A DNA stretch of 64,000 nt, taken from Dipteris shenzhenensis (taxonomy: Eukaryota > Polypodiophyta > Polypodiopsida > Gleicheniales). The notes beneath the pieces were generated by a model that had not been told where the DNA came from, made no database searches, and saw only the letters and a program-made list of their open reading frames with translations. A program made the translations under genes and the position numbers. The DNA is taken from NCBI GenBank assembly GCA_047967505.1, contig CM106541.1. One strand, written 5' to 3'. This document shows, in pieces, positions 20,684 to 32,590 of the stretch; the stretch's first letter is position 1; each line of letters opens with the position of its first letter.

Positions 20684-23600
20684 TCAGTGTTTCTCGAAAA
20701 GCTCTTTACCAAGTGATTTGGTAAAGATGTCTACAACATTCTCTTTACTATCACAATGCTGCAGTGTGACATCACCAAGTAATACTCTTTCTCGAATGAA
20801 GTGTTCTCTGACATCAATGTGCTTTGTCCTGGAGTGATATACTAGATTTTTGGCCAATGCTTGAGCCAATTGATTATCATAGGATATTGTTGTTGGCTTT
20901 GATTGATAAAAGTAATATATTTCTAACAATAGTCTTTTGCACTAGTGAACTTACTGCATAACAAATATATGGCCATGTGATAGTCATATATATAAGAGGT
21001 CCAATGAGCTACCTATAATATCACTCATTGACTGTAGGCTTTTCTGAATCTTTTGTAAGTTTCAAATATGTTCCATGGGAGTGGCTACAACCTTGCAATC
21101 TACCACATGAAACTTCTTCAAGAGATTGTCAACGTATTTGACCTGACTCATAAAGGTACTGTCTGAATCTCTCTAGAACTCAATTCCAAGACAATAGTGC
21201 ATAAGTCCAAGATCTTTCATGTTGAACTCTGCAAATAAGTCTTGTTTCAACTTTTTAATGAAGCTATCCTTGCTTCTTGTCATTTTGCTTCTTGTCATAA
21301 TCAAATCATTTAGGTGCAAAACTGCAATAGTAATGTCTTCCCCTTGAACTTTGTAGTAGAGAGTATGATCGGTATTGGATTTCATGTATCCCAGATCAGC
21401 AAAATACTTATCAATTCTACTGTACCAACTTCTAGGTGCTTCCTTTAAGATGTAGAGACTTTTCTTGAGATGGCAAACCTGATTCTCTTTTCCTAGTTTA
21501 ACATAGTGTGTTGGTTGTTGCATGTAGACTTCCTCATCTAGGTAACCATTAAGAAATGCATTCTTGACATTGAGCTAGTACACATTCCATTTGTTGAGTG
21601 TCGCTAGTAATATCAAGAATCGTATGGAATCCATCTTTGCTACTGATGCATACGTCTCATCATAATCTTGACCATATTGCTATGAAAATCCTTTTGCAAC
21701 TAGTCTAGCTTTGTATCTTTGAATGATTCCATTTGGATTCTACTTCACTTTGTATACCCATTTGTTTGCTATGGCCTTCTTTCTTGGTGGAAGGTGGCAT
21801 AATTCCCAAGTATTATTCTCGTCCAAAGCATCCATTTCTTCATTCATAGCAGTTTGCCATTCTGGCTTGTCAACTGCATCTTCAAAGTACACTAGCTCTT
21901 TTGTAGCCATTATGGTAATAATCAGAGCATAGCTGGTGGTTTCAACCTGAATTGCTTTGCCTTTTTGAGCATATTTCAATCTAGCTAGAGGTCTGCTTTG
22001 CCTAGTAGACCATCTAAGTTGCAGTGGCTCTACTCGAGGTATTTTTAGCAACTCTTACTCTTCTTTATCAACCTATTTTATAGATGACTGAATAATCGGT
22101 GAGTCTATCTCCTGTGTGTTTGAGGTTTTCCATTCTACTTCCTCATCAAAGATTACATCTTTGGAGATAATGACTTTGCAGTTGATGGGATGATACAACT
22201 TGTATGCTTTTCTTTCTTCATTGTAGCCAACTATGATGCATTTGTTTGACTTCGCATCCAATTTCCTGCGATGATCATGATGTATGTGGGCATGTGCTAT
22301 GCAACCAAATATGTGGAGATGCCCAACGCATGGGTTGTGTCCATCAAAATGCTTCATAAGGTGTCATACCCTAAATGAGTTTGATAGGAAGCCGATTAAG
22401 CAAGTAGTTTGTAGTGGCTATTGCTTCTGCCCAATACTGATTTAGAAGATGCTTCTTAGTAAGCATTGCTATAGCACTGTTTGCTAAAGTACCATTCGTC
22501 TTTTCATCTCTTGCATTGTGATGGGGAATCTGCACAAGTAAATTGTCTTTGAATGCTATGACTTTGCAAAAGTTCATGAATTCTAAAGACATATAATCAC
22601 CTCCTCTATCTGATCTCATGACTTTGATCTTTCTTCATGTCTGGTGTTCTACGATGGCTTTGAATTCTTGAAATCTGGAAAAGACTAGTAAAGTGAACCA
22701 TTGATGCTACGGGTCTGGCATAACCTCATACATTTGTATGAATCAAATTAGGAATACCTCGTGCTCCAGAGTGCTTCTGCTAAAGTTGGTTTGCTTTTCT
22801 TTGTGGAAGCATCATGCTTCGCAAAATTTTCCAAGAAACTATAGCTTAGGAATCCCGATTGCCATTTTTAATTCCTGAGATGTATCAAGCTCTTGAAATT
22901 GACATGACCATATCTCTTGTGCCATTTTGTGGAGAGTGGCATATGTTGCGGTTGAGCTGACATGGCATGCAAATCTAGTACTATAGCTAACATTCTTAAC
23001 AAGTGTCCTTTCTTGACTCCTTTTCCTACTAGCTGAAATCCTGTGGATTTTTCTATGATATTGCATTTTTCTCGTCGAAGATGACTGGGTAGTTGTGTTC
23101 CATTATTTGACCTAATGACAAGAGATTCTTGCTGAGCTTCGGAGCATAGAGTACATCTTTCACCAATCCTTTCGTACTAGTGAAATTGTTCATAGGGATA
23201 ATGCCTATCCCTTGAATTGGATTCGGTGTACTATCTGCCTTGTAGATGACATTCTTTTGACCTTCTAATGGTTTTGTATATGTGAACCGTGCCTAATGCT
23301 TCGTCATATGAGATGATGCACCGCTGTCAAGGTACCAAGGATCTTGATTTGCTTGGTTGACTTGATAGATGAAATCCTCTTTTGAATTGCAATCAGTGTC
23401 TAGATACACTGTATCAGTCTTCTGCATTTCCTCGTTTGCAAGGAACATATTTTCGTGTTCATTTCCATAATGAGTGTGACTAGAACACCCCACCATGATG
23501 AGTTTCTCTTCCACTAAAATTCCCTCGATTGCTGCTGGATTGATGCCTTGGTTGTACTGCTTCTTGTGGCAATCTCTTTAATAGTGTCCAAACTTATGAC

Positions 23601-24381
23601 AGTAGTGGCACTAGATCTTTGGCACATTGGTGGATGCATTCCCTCATTGGGGGATGTTTGATGCATTGGTAGATGCATTCCCTCGTTCTTGGAATCTTCC
23701 TTGATTAGAATGACTTCCTCTTTACTGATTTTGATGTTGCTGAGGGTGATGGTCATGTTGATTCTAACTTTGATGCTAATTTTATTGCTGATGATGACCA
23801 CTTCACTGGAATGATCTACCTTTGCCTCTGCCTCTACCTCTACCTCTGCTTCTATCTAAAGCTATGAATGCTTGATCATTAGAATGACCTTTGCGTGGGG
23901 CATGAATGTCTTGCGTCCTAAGTTCTTCACCAGATAAAATTGACTGGAGTCCTTCTAGTGTTGAAATTTGCTGTTGAATGACAATACTCTAGACTATATT
24001 CTTGTATCCCTCTCCTAGTCCATTCAAGATGACTTGAACCATTTCTATTGGATTCAAGGTCTCTTCTATTGCAAGTGTATTGTTGTGATCTTTAATCTTG
24101 AGTACGTAAGCAACATGACCGATTTCATTGCTGTTGTTGTGGAAACTATGGTTGATTCCTCAAATATGACAATTACATAATCCCCTTTTACCAATGGTGG
24201 TACATCATATTCTATCAATGAGGTGATGAACATCAACACTTGATGTTTCATTGATAAAGAAGAGTTGTGGCTTATCTCACATTGTGTCATCAGATAAGAA
24301 GTCTTTTGCATGAAATTCCTTTGAATTCAAAAAGCTTTCTAGATTATGAAATTATCTCCACTTTAAATTGGAAGCCATTGT
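20684..24381 (-). pseudogene. Copia gag-pol, element 1 (heavily decayed)
   Basis: Recognisable parts from the N-terminus: gag near 24381; a zinc knuckle with CHYCHKFGHY at about 23600; protease-region DTDCNSKED and LDSGASSHMTKH at 23293-23514; integrase MRSDRGGDYMSLEFM at 22600; GKKAIANKWVYKVK at 21740; the reverse transcriptase QQPTHYVKLGKENQ and DITIAVLHLNDLI at 21173-21523. RNase H YCDNQ-like (YDNQLAQALAKN) and DIFTKSLGKELFEKH end the protein near 20684. The RT YVDD motif has become HLND, so catalysis is lost. Many stops and the two deletions noted for the element confirm it is dead. Confidence 0.85.
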
Positions 24382-24499
24382 GCAAAGAAATTATTTTTCT
24401 GAGAGAGTGCTCACTGATGAGTCTCTATATGTATGAATGCACATTTTTAGGGATTTAATTTTTCATATAAGAAGTGAATTATGATCCATCCTCATGTAC

Positions 24500-25800
24500 C
24501 CTTACCCACTTATTTGCCCATGCCTTCTCTTAAGGTGATGATAAAGTTGCTGCAATCTGCTTCACAATATTAGTGTTAACTTTAGATTGACTGATGTGAA
24601 TGCTTTTTTCTATGAGAAAATATTCAATTGTGCCCCACTATATCATGCTTCAAATGTTGGATGGTATGATATTCCATGCAATGGTCTTTATCTTTTTGAC
24701 CAAAAAACCATTGTTTATTCATTATTTTTTTTGTAGCCATGCTTGCATACTTGTTTGGCAAGTTTCTCATAGGTCTCCACATTCGAGCCGTCATCTCCTT
24801 TTTCTCAACCTTCCTTACCTTTTGTGTAATAAGTGAGGGAGTGCCATATATGATATCTCCCTTTTCATATGCACCACACACTTCTTTTATCTGTTGGAAC
24901 ACTTCATGTGGACAAAAAATTATACTTGTGTAGTCCTGATACATGTCCCTCATAGTCTTAAAACTTGTCAGCACCTCTCTCCTTTTGTGATTTGCCCTTG
25001 GAAAAATTGTAGTCAAGCATGTGTAGAAATAAAAAAGGTCCTTTGGCTGGTGCTTTCTCTACCATCTCAAAAGTAGAAGGGATTTTTCTCAACACATGAA
25101 TATCATGATTAAGTATTTCTGACCCAATCATATATTTTTTTAAATTCATGGAAATACATATGCATGCAGCGTACCAATGGAATTGAGGAACTTGATTTGA
25201 AGGCCTTCAAAGAAAGTCTTCTAGCATGCTTTTTGGCATTAGCATGCCGATTACAAGAAAATGCAAAGTCTTTCCTGTCAATTGGCTCAAATGTGTAATG
25301 AGTTAAGAAATGGAACTTAGCATCCTTTATAGATCTGTCTAAATCTGCCATTGTACTTTGTCCTTCTTGGAAAGATGGAAACTATTGTCCAATGAAGTTG
25401 GTGACTTCTAACATAAAATATTCAGGTTTCTTAAAATTGATACTATTCCTTTTGTGTTTGTCTAGCCAATATTCCCTCGGACAGACGACCAAATTTGACA
25501 CTACTGGCTTCTTTCCATCAATCAAAGCCTTGTAAAATTGTTCAACATAGACTAGGCCTAATGTCCTACTATTTGTGAAGATGCCTATTCTAAGCACCTT
25601 CTGTGCATTTACAACATACGTTTTTGGGCTTCAATATAGCTTGGGTCATCATCTGTCAATCCCTCATTGAGATGAAGATTTAGGTTTTTCATTGACATCA
25701 TTTTAGCTTCTAAATCTGAACCTATTTCATCACCTTCCTCTTCTTCATGCTATTGCTCTTCCTTTTTTCCTTTCTTTGTTGATGAATGACCTCTTTTTTA
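24500..25800 (-). pseudogene. Unrecognised protein gene, broken
   Basis: A chain of minus-strand segments reads like one protein of roughly 420 residues: an acidic part (HEEEEGDEIGSDLEAKMM, about 25680-25750), then IFTNSRTLGLVYVEQFYKAL with VCPREYWLDKHKRNSINF (25382-25597). Next come FHFLTHYTFEPIDRKDFAFS and KKHARRLSLKAFK (25109-25351). The last part has SFKTMRDMYQDYTSIIFCPH and QKVRKVEKKEMTARMWRP (24624-25016). The segments are separated by frameshifts and stops. I do not recognise the family. It abuts the broken 5' end of copia element 1, so it may belong to another transposable element, but no terminal structure links them. Confidence 0.45.
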
Positions 25801-25806
25801 AGTACT

Positions 25807-26112
25807 TGTAGCGATACTAGGACTTGGTATCGCAGCTCATGGAGGACAAATTGATGTAATGGGGTGCACCATGGGGTACAAGGGTTGTGTGTTGGTTAGT
25901 GTGACTAGGTTTGGTTGTAGAAGATTCTATTAGGTGTGATTGAGAGATTCATGGAGATGGTGGCATGATTATAAGATCTTGGTGGCTTCTACTATGACAT
26001 CATCTATGATGTTCACTAGATGTATCTTGGTGCCTATATATTGGGCTCTCCAGTCTTGAATAAACAATCTTCATTTTCTTCATTCCATTGTCTCTTTGCT
26101 CTTGTTCCATCA
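25807..26112 (+). repeat. Isolated LTR (probable 5' LTR)
   Basis: The right edge is well supported: a promoter-to-U5-like stretch (CCTATATATTGGGCTCTCCA, AATAAACAATC) ends in CCATCA at 26112. A primer-binding-site-like TGGTATTAGAGC follows at 26115. The left edge (TG at about 25807) is a guess because no partner LTR is visible. The family differs from the two copia families in the window. Confidence 0.5.
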
Positions 26113-26114
26113 TG

Positions 26115-26126
26115 TGGTATTAGAGC
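26115..26126 (+). other. Primer-binding site next to isolated LTR
   Basis: TGGTATTAGAGC differs by one base from TGGTATCAGAGC, the usual plant retrotransposon site complementary to initiator tRNA-Met. It defines plus-strand orientation for the LTR on its left. Confidence 0.6.
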
Positions 26127-26940
26127 CACATCCACCCTCCTTGAGTCCTCTTTGATTCCCCTAGATTCTCCTAGATTCTTCATCTTCCCCAAATGAACTT
26201 TTCTCTTCCCACAGATTTTGCTTAGGCTTGTTCTCTCCATTCTCTAAGCCATTTCCCCCATACTCTAAGCTGAAACATCCTTGTGTTGGGACGAATCCAT
26301 GGCTAGGAGGTATTAGACAATGGTCGCATCGTTTGCCCATGCTGACATGCTTTCTAGCCACCAAAGATTCATGCATAATTCTCCACGTAGGAGCCACCAT
26401 TCACAAAATGGCTCAAGCTACTATTGGGTGACACTACAAGGAGTATGTTGATGAAGTTTGAGCAACAATGGTCCAATAGATGAGGAGAAAAGGCAGAAAA
26501 ACTAGTAAAAATTGGTGAGTCTCTCTCAGGCAACCTGACATAACATTGTGTCATCCTTTCCTAGGGCCTCCTGTCTAGTAAAAGACCTTTCATTTCACTA
26601 CAAAGTCCCCCTCATTGCTATTGTAAATGGTTCAAATTTTGCCCTCCATCTTCGATCTGCCGAAATCGGGGTAATTGCTATATCTGGCAGAGATTATATC
26701 AATTGGCAATGTTCTAGTGCTCATGTTTTTCAATTATATGTCAGTATTCCTTGGTCTTTTGCTTTGTTGAGCATTTCAAGAAGTTTTGAGCAACATTTTA
26801 TGCCATCTTTGAGGACCTATCTGTAGTTTTGACAGTATTTCCGTGCATACATAATCAAAGGACTTAGTCAAAGTCAATATTCTCTTCAAGGGTTGATTGT
26901 CAGATATGTACTCTTTGTATATTGACTATGGAAGACTTAT
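26127..26940. other. No gene seen downstream of the isolated LTR
   Basis: Would be the leader and gag of an element whose 5' LTR is at 25807-26112, but no gag zinc knuckle or other retroelement motif is visible. Only short open frames occur, on both strands. Confidence 0.4.
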
Positions 26941-27570
26941 TTGAAAGATATGGATGTCATTTATACTTATGTATATGGGGATGATATGCTCTATGCATAC
27001 AACAAGGAAAATTTGAGGATAATTATGTATGGCTTTATTTTTCATACACTATGCTATGCAACATTGAGGTTTATTCTTTGTCTATGCAAGCATATAGAGG
27101 ATGTCTTGATGGTACTCAAGTCCAATGAAGTGTTATTCCTATGCAAAGGTATGAGTTATAGCATGTTGGCTCCTATTTATACTTGTTATGATGCATATGT
27201 TATGCATATTGATGCTCATATGATGGATACTCTTCATAGGTTCTCTGCCTTGGCTTTGCCTAAAATGCATGTAATGGTGAAAGGTTATGTGCTTCACTTG
27301 AGTAATGATTTGATCAGCATAGATTCGAAGATCAAGGAAGACATAATGTGCCTCAATGGTGATATACTAGCTATACTAGCTAGTGATTCTTTTATGGAGA
27401 TACGTTCTTGGATGCATGACAAGAAGATTATGAAGTACAATATATCAGGAGGTATGGTGATCAAAGGACATGCTGAAGACATGATGATGATCAAGTGCCC
27501 TACAGGATCAACACAAGACTACCTTCACAATCGAGTGGGATGTGTATGCAGCCAAAATAATGATATTTGA
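26941..27570 (+). CDS. Hypothetical protein, 209 residues
   Basis: A single uninterrupted frame rich in Met, His, Ile and Tyr (for example MSYSMLAPIYTCYDAYVMH and HDKKIMKYNISGGMVIKG). No domain, signal peptide or repeat is recognised. It lies between an orphan LTR and a truncated gypsy element, and ends just where the gypsy reverse-transcriptase frame begins, so it may be a chance frame or a piece of an element. In a window where nearly all coding regions are broken, its intactness is notable but not proof of function. Confidence 0.25.
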   Translation: MKDMDVIYTYVYGDDMLYAYNKENLRIIMYGFIFHTLCYATLRFILCLCKHIEDVLMVLKSNEVLFLCKGMSYSMLAPIYTCYDAYVMHIDAHMMDTLHRFSALALPKMHVMVKGYVLHLSNDLISIDSKIKEDIMCLNGDILAILASDSFMEIRSWMHDKKIMKYNISGGMVIKGHAEDMMMIKCPTGSTQDYLHNRVGCVCSQNNDI

Positions 27571-29560
27571 GCTTACTCCAATGCGCCTGCCACATTCTAG
27601 AAGGGACTTCGTGGAAGTCTTTTTGGATGACGTGTGTGTAAACTCGACATGGGATGATCACCTGAGATACTTGAAACTGGTCTTGGAGAGGTGTCAACTT
27701 TACCATATATTCTTGAGTTCCCTCAAGTGCCAAATTTGGGTCAAAAAACATTGTGTGATTCTCTATCACATAGTGTCCAATAATGGCATCTCCACGGATT
27801 ACACCAAGATCAAGCTCATTCTTGAAGTACCTCCCCCCACAAATGCCAAGGGTGTGCAGCGATTTATGGGCCATACGGGCTACTATCAAAAGTTCATCAT
27901 GTTCTACGCAGACATAGCCCAACCATTGTACAAGTTGATAGTAGTCTTTGAGTGGAACAAGGAATGTCAAAAATCCTTTGAAACCCTCAAGCTAGCTCTG
28001 GCCACAGCACTCATATTATGGGCCCTAGACTAGGATCTAATATTCCACGTTCACATAGATGCCCCAAATTTTGCTATCGGGTGTGTCTTAGCCCAACTAG
28101 GAGAGTAGAACTTGGACTACCCAGCTAAGAAATTAAACAATGCCAATGTTAATTACATGACAATAGAGAGGGAAGGCTTGGCCATGGTCTATGTAGTTAA
28201 GAAGTTCATGCATTAGTTGTTAGCCAACAAGTTTGTCTTTTTTGTTGATCATCAAGCATTACTATATTTGGTTAACAGGCCCTGCATGACGGGATGCATT
28301 ACAAGGTGGATGCTAATCCTATTGGAGCTTGACTTCACCATCACAATGCATAAGGGAAAGACCCATGTCCTAGCCGACCACCTCTCAAGGATTCCCGATG
28401 GGGAAGCTTCAAAACAGGAGTCAAGGATGATCTCGCACATGCTCCCCTATTCCTCATTGACATAATAGGCCACTACTTGGCAAACAAGTTGCCTCTAGAT
28501 AAAGCCATCAAGAGGGACAGAGCCTGTGAGTTCATCAAGAACGTAGCACCATATCAGCTAATTACAAGCCAGCTATACCACATGAGCAAGGATGGCATCA
28601 TGTGCAGATGTGTGTCCGAGCATGAATACATCGAAATGTTCAAAGAAGCACATTTTGGGTTCGCAAGCCATCACTTTGCCGCTAACATTACAACATGTAA
28701 AGTGTTGCAGGAAGGTGTTTGGTGGCTGACTCTCTTTGGAGATGCAACCAAATTTATCAAGTGATGCAACCCCTTCCAAAGAGTGCAAGTCCCACATAAA
28801 GCGGACATGATTCCCCTGACATGAATATTAACCAATCAGCCCTTTGGGAAATGGGGCATAGACTTTCACCAAATGGGTGGAGGGGCAAGCCACAAGAAAA
28901 CCCGATACACAATCCACAGCTAAGTTTTTATATGAGCAAGTCATCACATGGTTTGGGTGTTCCTTATAATTGGTCAGTGACCGAGGAACTCATTTCCTCA
29001 ATGAAACTATAGCGATCCTTACTAGTGAATTTATGATCATACATAGAAAGTCGATGCCATACTAACCCAGGGCAAACGGCTTGGCTGAGAGCTTGAACAG
29101 AACATGCTGCAAGATTATAACTTGCACTACCAAATCCTGGGAGCGCAAGCTCATCGTAGCCCTGTGGGCCTATTGAACATCTTACAAAGTGGCCACAAAT
29201 TGCACCCCCTCTTGCCTAGCCTTTGAATTGGAAGCAGTTATGCCAATGGAATATGTAGTGCCCCTTTGCATTACAGTCAAGGAAAGGGTCACCAAAAATG
29301 CCTTGGCAGAGCGCTTAATTGATCTCAAATGGCTAGATGAGACAAGATTGTGTGCAGCCTATTGCTTCTGGGTGGAGAAGGCATGGTACAAAAAATGGTT
29401 TGACTACAACCTCAAAAACAAGGACATCAAGGAGGGAGATCTCGCACTCCTCTATAGCATCCACAAAAAGCCCTCCAATTTTGTAGCACACCCTTGTATC
29501 AGATCTCGGGCAGCTACAGCACCATGTCAGTCAAGTAGCTCTCCCATGCCAATAAAATAG
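27571..29560 (+). pseudogene. Gypsy pol fragment (RT, RNase H, integrase)
   Basis: RT is entered just before its catalytic FLDD motif (VEVFLDDVCV). It continues through HCVILYHIVSNNGISTDYTK and VQRFMGHTGYYQKFI. RNase H shows the HIDAPNFAIGCVLAQLGE segment and FFVDHQALLYLVNRP, ending HVLADHLSRIPDGE. The integrase N-terminal zinc-binding segment lies at 28477-28764 (EHEYIEMFKEAHFGFASHH). The integrase core is badly broken (28780-29180). The C-terminal part at 29189-29560 is clear (LEAVMPMEYVVPL, ERLIDLKWLDETRL, KNKDIKEGDLALLY). TAG stops at 28031, 28106 and 28214 fall in one otherwise continuous frame, and a frame change follows near 28470. Confidence 0.85.
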
Positions 29561-31862
29561 AGCTCCAACTACTTGATGTGATGGCCTAGCTCACGTGAAA
29601 AACTTTGCAAAGGTGGCAAGAGCATGCCTCCTAGTTATCCTCCACTCTCCTCCTCCAAGAACAACTTAGCACATGCGACAACCACATGCTTATGGTTGCC
29701 ACTCAAGCTATAGGGAAAACTACCCTTAATAGAGTAGAGGAGTATTGAATCAAGGCTGAGGAGTTGGAAGTCTCCATCACCAAGCTCAAGGATGAGCTTT
29801 CTACTAGTGAATCACTGGTCCAAGCCCTCATGGACTAGTTGGACAAGGTAGAATCTAGTCTTCATCGTAACATGGAAGAACACAGAGAGCAAGACAAGGA
29901 GCAGCAAGCTAGACTATGGGAGGGATCTAACAGGCAGATCCAAACCCTCCAAGATCTCTTAGCAAAGAGCATGCCCTCACCATAGCCATGCAGGTAGAAA
30001 ATGAGAGCCTGCATACCTTTGACCACCTAGAGGAATCATCAATGGAAGATAGGGAGTAGGAGGAGTTCTAGATGTATCAGGAGGTCTTTGCACAACTCAC
30101 CACGTACACTCTGGCCCCATGCACCATCCCCCAAACACTCCAAATGCACTTCGATGCACTCTGTGCACAAAACCTCATTTTCCACATGGACCTCACTGCC
30201 CCCCTTCCTCCCAACACAATCCAAATGATCCTTTGCCACAATCCTGACCATTGCCACCCCATCCTCAATCTTTAGCTTGCCAACCTCTCCCTCTGACCTT
30301 CAGACCTTCACTGCCCACCCCATCCTACTCAACTTCCGGGCATGGTGCCGGGTCATCATCACAAAGTCCACCAATTATCCTTAGGATGATGAAGTGATGC
30401 AACTAGCCAAGCCCGATGAACTCAGCCCATGGGTCTGCACTCTCGATGGCCTCCAAGTCAATATCAGCTCGATGCAGACCTACGGCTGGGGCCTCTGCTA
30501 TCTGAATGTAAGGGCACCTAGTTGCATACTGCTCCATCGCCTACCATCCCCTCAGCATAATCAATTTTTATAATCAGGTGCTACAAGCTCTCCAAGGATC
30601 TTTCGAGTCCTTACTCAGCAATTTTGAAACTATTCATGTAGCATACCTCGAATAGGTCGTCGAGGAGGAAGGGAAGGAAGTAATAGCAATCTTCAACTCT
30701 AGTGCCACCCCTGCTGAAATCCCACATCCACATCTTATTGATCTTATCCAACCCCCCCAGCAACCCACCAATCCCATCCCCACCCCCTACCTCGCACAAA
30801 CCTCCCTAAGGACTCCTCTAATGTCTACAACACAAGATCTACACAACATGGGACCTCCCAATCCATGTCCTCCAATGTTCCTGTTGACCTTTCAGAGAGG
30901 CACTCACCACGCTCCTCAAGCCGGTGAATTTTGAACCTATGCCCATTGATCCATTGCTTGTAGGGACTGCTGAAGAGGGACCTATAACTATGGATGATGA
31001 CAATGTCCCTCCAACACCCCCCTCTTACCCACCCAAAGATGTCCAATGGCGACCCATTTGTTGTCCTTCCAAGATCTGCCTAACAACAACTTAATGCATC
31101 ACTAGAAAACATAGATCAAAGGCTATGTCCTCCACCTTTATAAAATTATGGAAGTTTACCCCCTCACCCAGCTCATTACCCAATCCTTCAACAATTGACA
31201 GTGGACCCATCCAAAGTGCACATGTGTGATGAGTACCACCTCGCTCCCAATGCGTCTGTTCCCCTCACCGACTCCAACACTGGCCTTCAACCTCATTGGT
31301 GCATTCCTTTTTTAAAGAAGGAGCAATTTTGGCACTATTATCTCAGCGCACATGTCAAATGCCATTGGAGCTAGGCCCACTTCCCCGAGCTCTAATAAAA
31401 GGACCCCAATATTCCTTACAGCCTTTTAAAGTGAAATTTTCCCAAGGAAATGAAACAAGAGGAATTTTGCTTCTGCCTCTAGTCATTCAATGATACCTAG
31501 GGCTGAAACCACGGGTCCTTGCAGTGGTCCACTTCAATCTCCTCATCCTCTTGCTCCTTTGTGATCTTCGCACCCACAGTCAGATGATTGAAGACAAGCT
31601 CCATAATCTCAACAACCAAATTGTCTTCAACCCTGACATCGGCACCTCTCAGTTCCAGGACCTCTACATCTACCTTCAAGTCCGCAACCACAATGGCCAT
31701 CATATTCGCACCTTCGAGGACATGCATGCCACCCACTTTTGGAAATTCCACTTGTACTTCACACAAATCACCCCCTGCCAATTGGACCGCTACATAGTCC
31801 TCCAAACAATCCTCTCCACCCACCTTCTGCAACAATTGATCCCAGGAAAACTCAGCAACATA
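29561..31862 (+). other. Internal gypsy region between integrase and polypurine tract
   Basis: About 2.3 kb on the plus strand with many short open pieces but no conserved motif. Pieces are rich in Pro, His, Asn and Leu (TLAPCTIPQTLQMHFDALC at about 30100; VIAIFNSSATPAEIPHPHL at about 30690). Lengthy extra sequence between pol and the 3' LTR occurs in several plant gypsy lineages; whether it once coded for a protein cannot be decided here. Confidence 0.4.
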
Positions 31863-31872
31863 AAGGGGGCAT

Positions 31873-32590
31873 GTTAATAGCCACATCCATGGAGCACAGT
31901 GATGGATCAGGCCATATGGGTTTTGAGCTGCAAATGGCTCAACTTCAACCTTGCCATCCAGGTTTTGAGCATCAAATGGCTTAGGACAAAGGCAGGCACT
32001 GAGACCATCCAAATAGGCAAGGATAACACAAGATCCATTTGGATCCCGTATAAAGATAATACAACTGCCATTTTAAAATGAGAGGAGGTTGAGAGAATGT
32101 CTTGGCACCATATGGGCCCAAGTGGCTATAACAAAAGAGAGACAAGAGAGAGTGGTATAAGGAAAAGGTTTGGCCCTCTCTTCAAAAGGTGACTTGTATA
32201 AAATGCCAAATGGTTGAATTTGGTCTTCATTGTTGTATGCACAAGTTTGGAATACAAGCTCCCTCTTCTCTTCCAAGAGTGTCCTCGGGTGTTCTCTTGT
32301 TTCCCTTGTAGTGCTTCTGTGTTTTCCACTCCACCCCCCTTCACTCTCTCCTTCCCTCCTCCTTCTCCCTCCCTTCTCCCCTCCCTACTCCCCTTCCCCC
32401 TCTCCTCACCCTTCTCCCCCTTCCCTCTTTCTCTCATGGAAACACATTGCAACAATTTGGGAGCCACGCTTGAGTGACACATGCGGATGGCTCATGCTTT
32501 GCATTGCTCTCACAAGGAGTAGCTTGGAATGGAGGCTCCATCAACATTCCTTCAAGATCCCCATGACATGTGAGTCACTATTGAGACTAC
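31873..32590 (+). repeat. 3' LTR of the gypsy element
   Basis: Begins with TGTTAATAGCC directly after the purine tract ending at 31872. A TATA-like TTGTATAAAATG occurs at about 32193, followed by a pyrimidine-rich stretch (about 32325-32440). The 3' edge is uncertain: CA dinucleotides that could end it lie between about 32569 and 32655. No 5' LTR is present to test this. Confidence 0.5.

Larger units (their letters stand above)
20315..24400 (-). mobile_element. Ty1/copia retrotransposon, element 1 (5' end lost)
   Basis: Minus-strand element with a 3' LTR (20315-20544), a polypurine tract next to it, and a degenerate gag-pol. No second LTR is found to the right, so the 5' end is missing; sequence becomes unrelated at about 24480. 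It is the same family as the complete element at 33645-41698. Compared with that element it lacks about 290 bp of the RNase H region (junction near 20938) and about 60 bp of integrase (near 22685). Confidence 0.85.
27571..32590 (+). mobile_element. Ty3/gypsy retrotransposon, 5'-truncated
   Basis: Begins inside reverse transcriptase (about 27571), continues through RNase H and integrase to 29560. A 2.3-kb internal stretch follows, then a polypurine tract (AAAGGGGGCA, 31863-31872) and a 3' LTR from about 31873. Gag, protease, the N-terminal half of RT and the 5' LTR are missing. Confidence 0.75.

Noticed and set aside
31497-32012. 171-residue minus-strand frame
   Set aside because: Antisense to the gypsy 3' region and its LTR start; low-complexity Val/Glu/Asp content and no motif.
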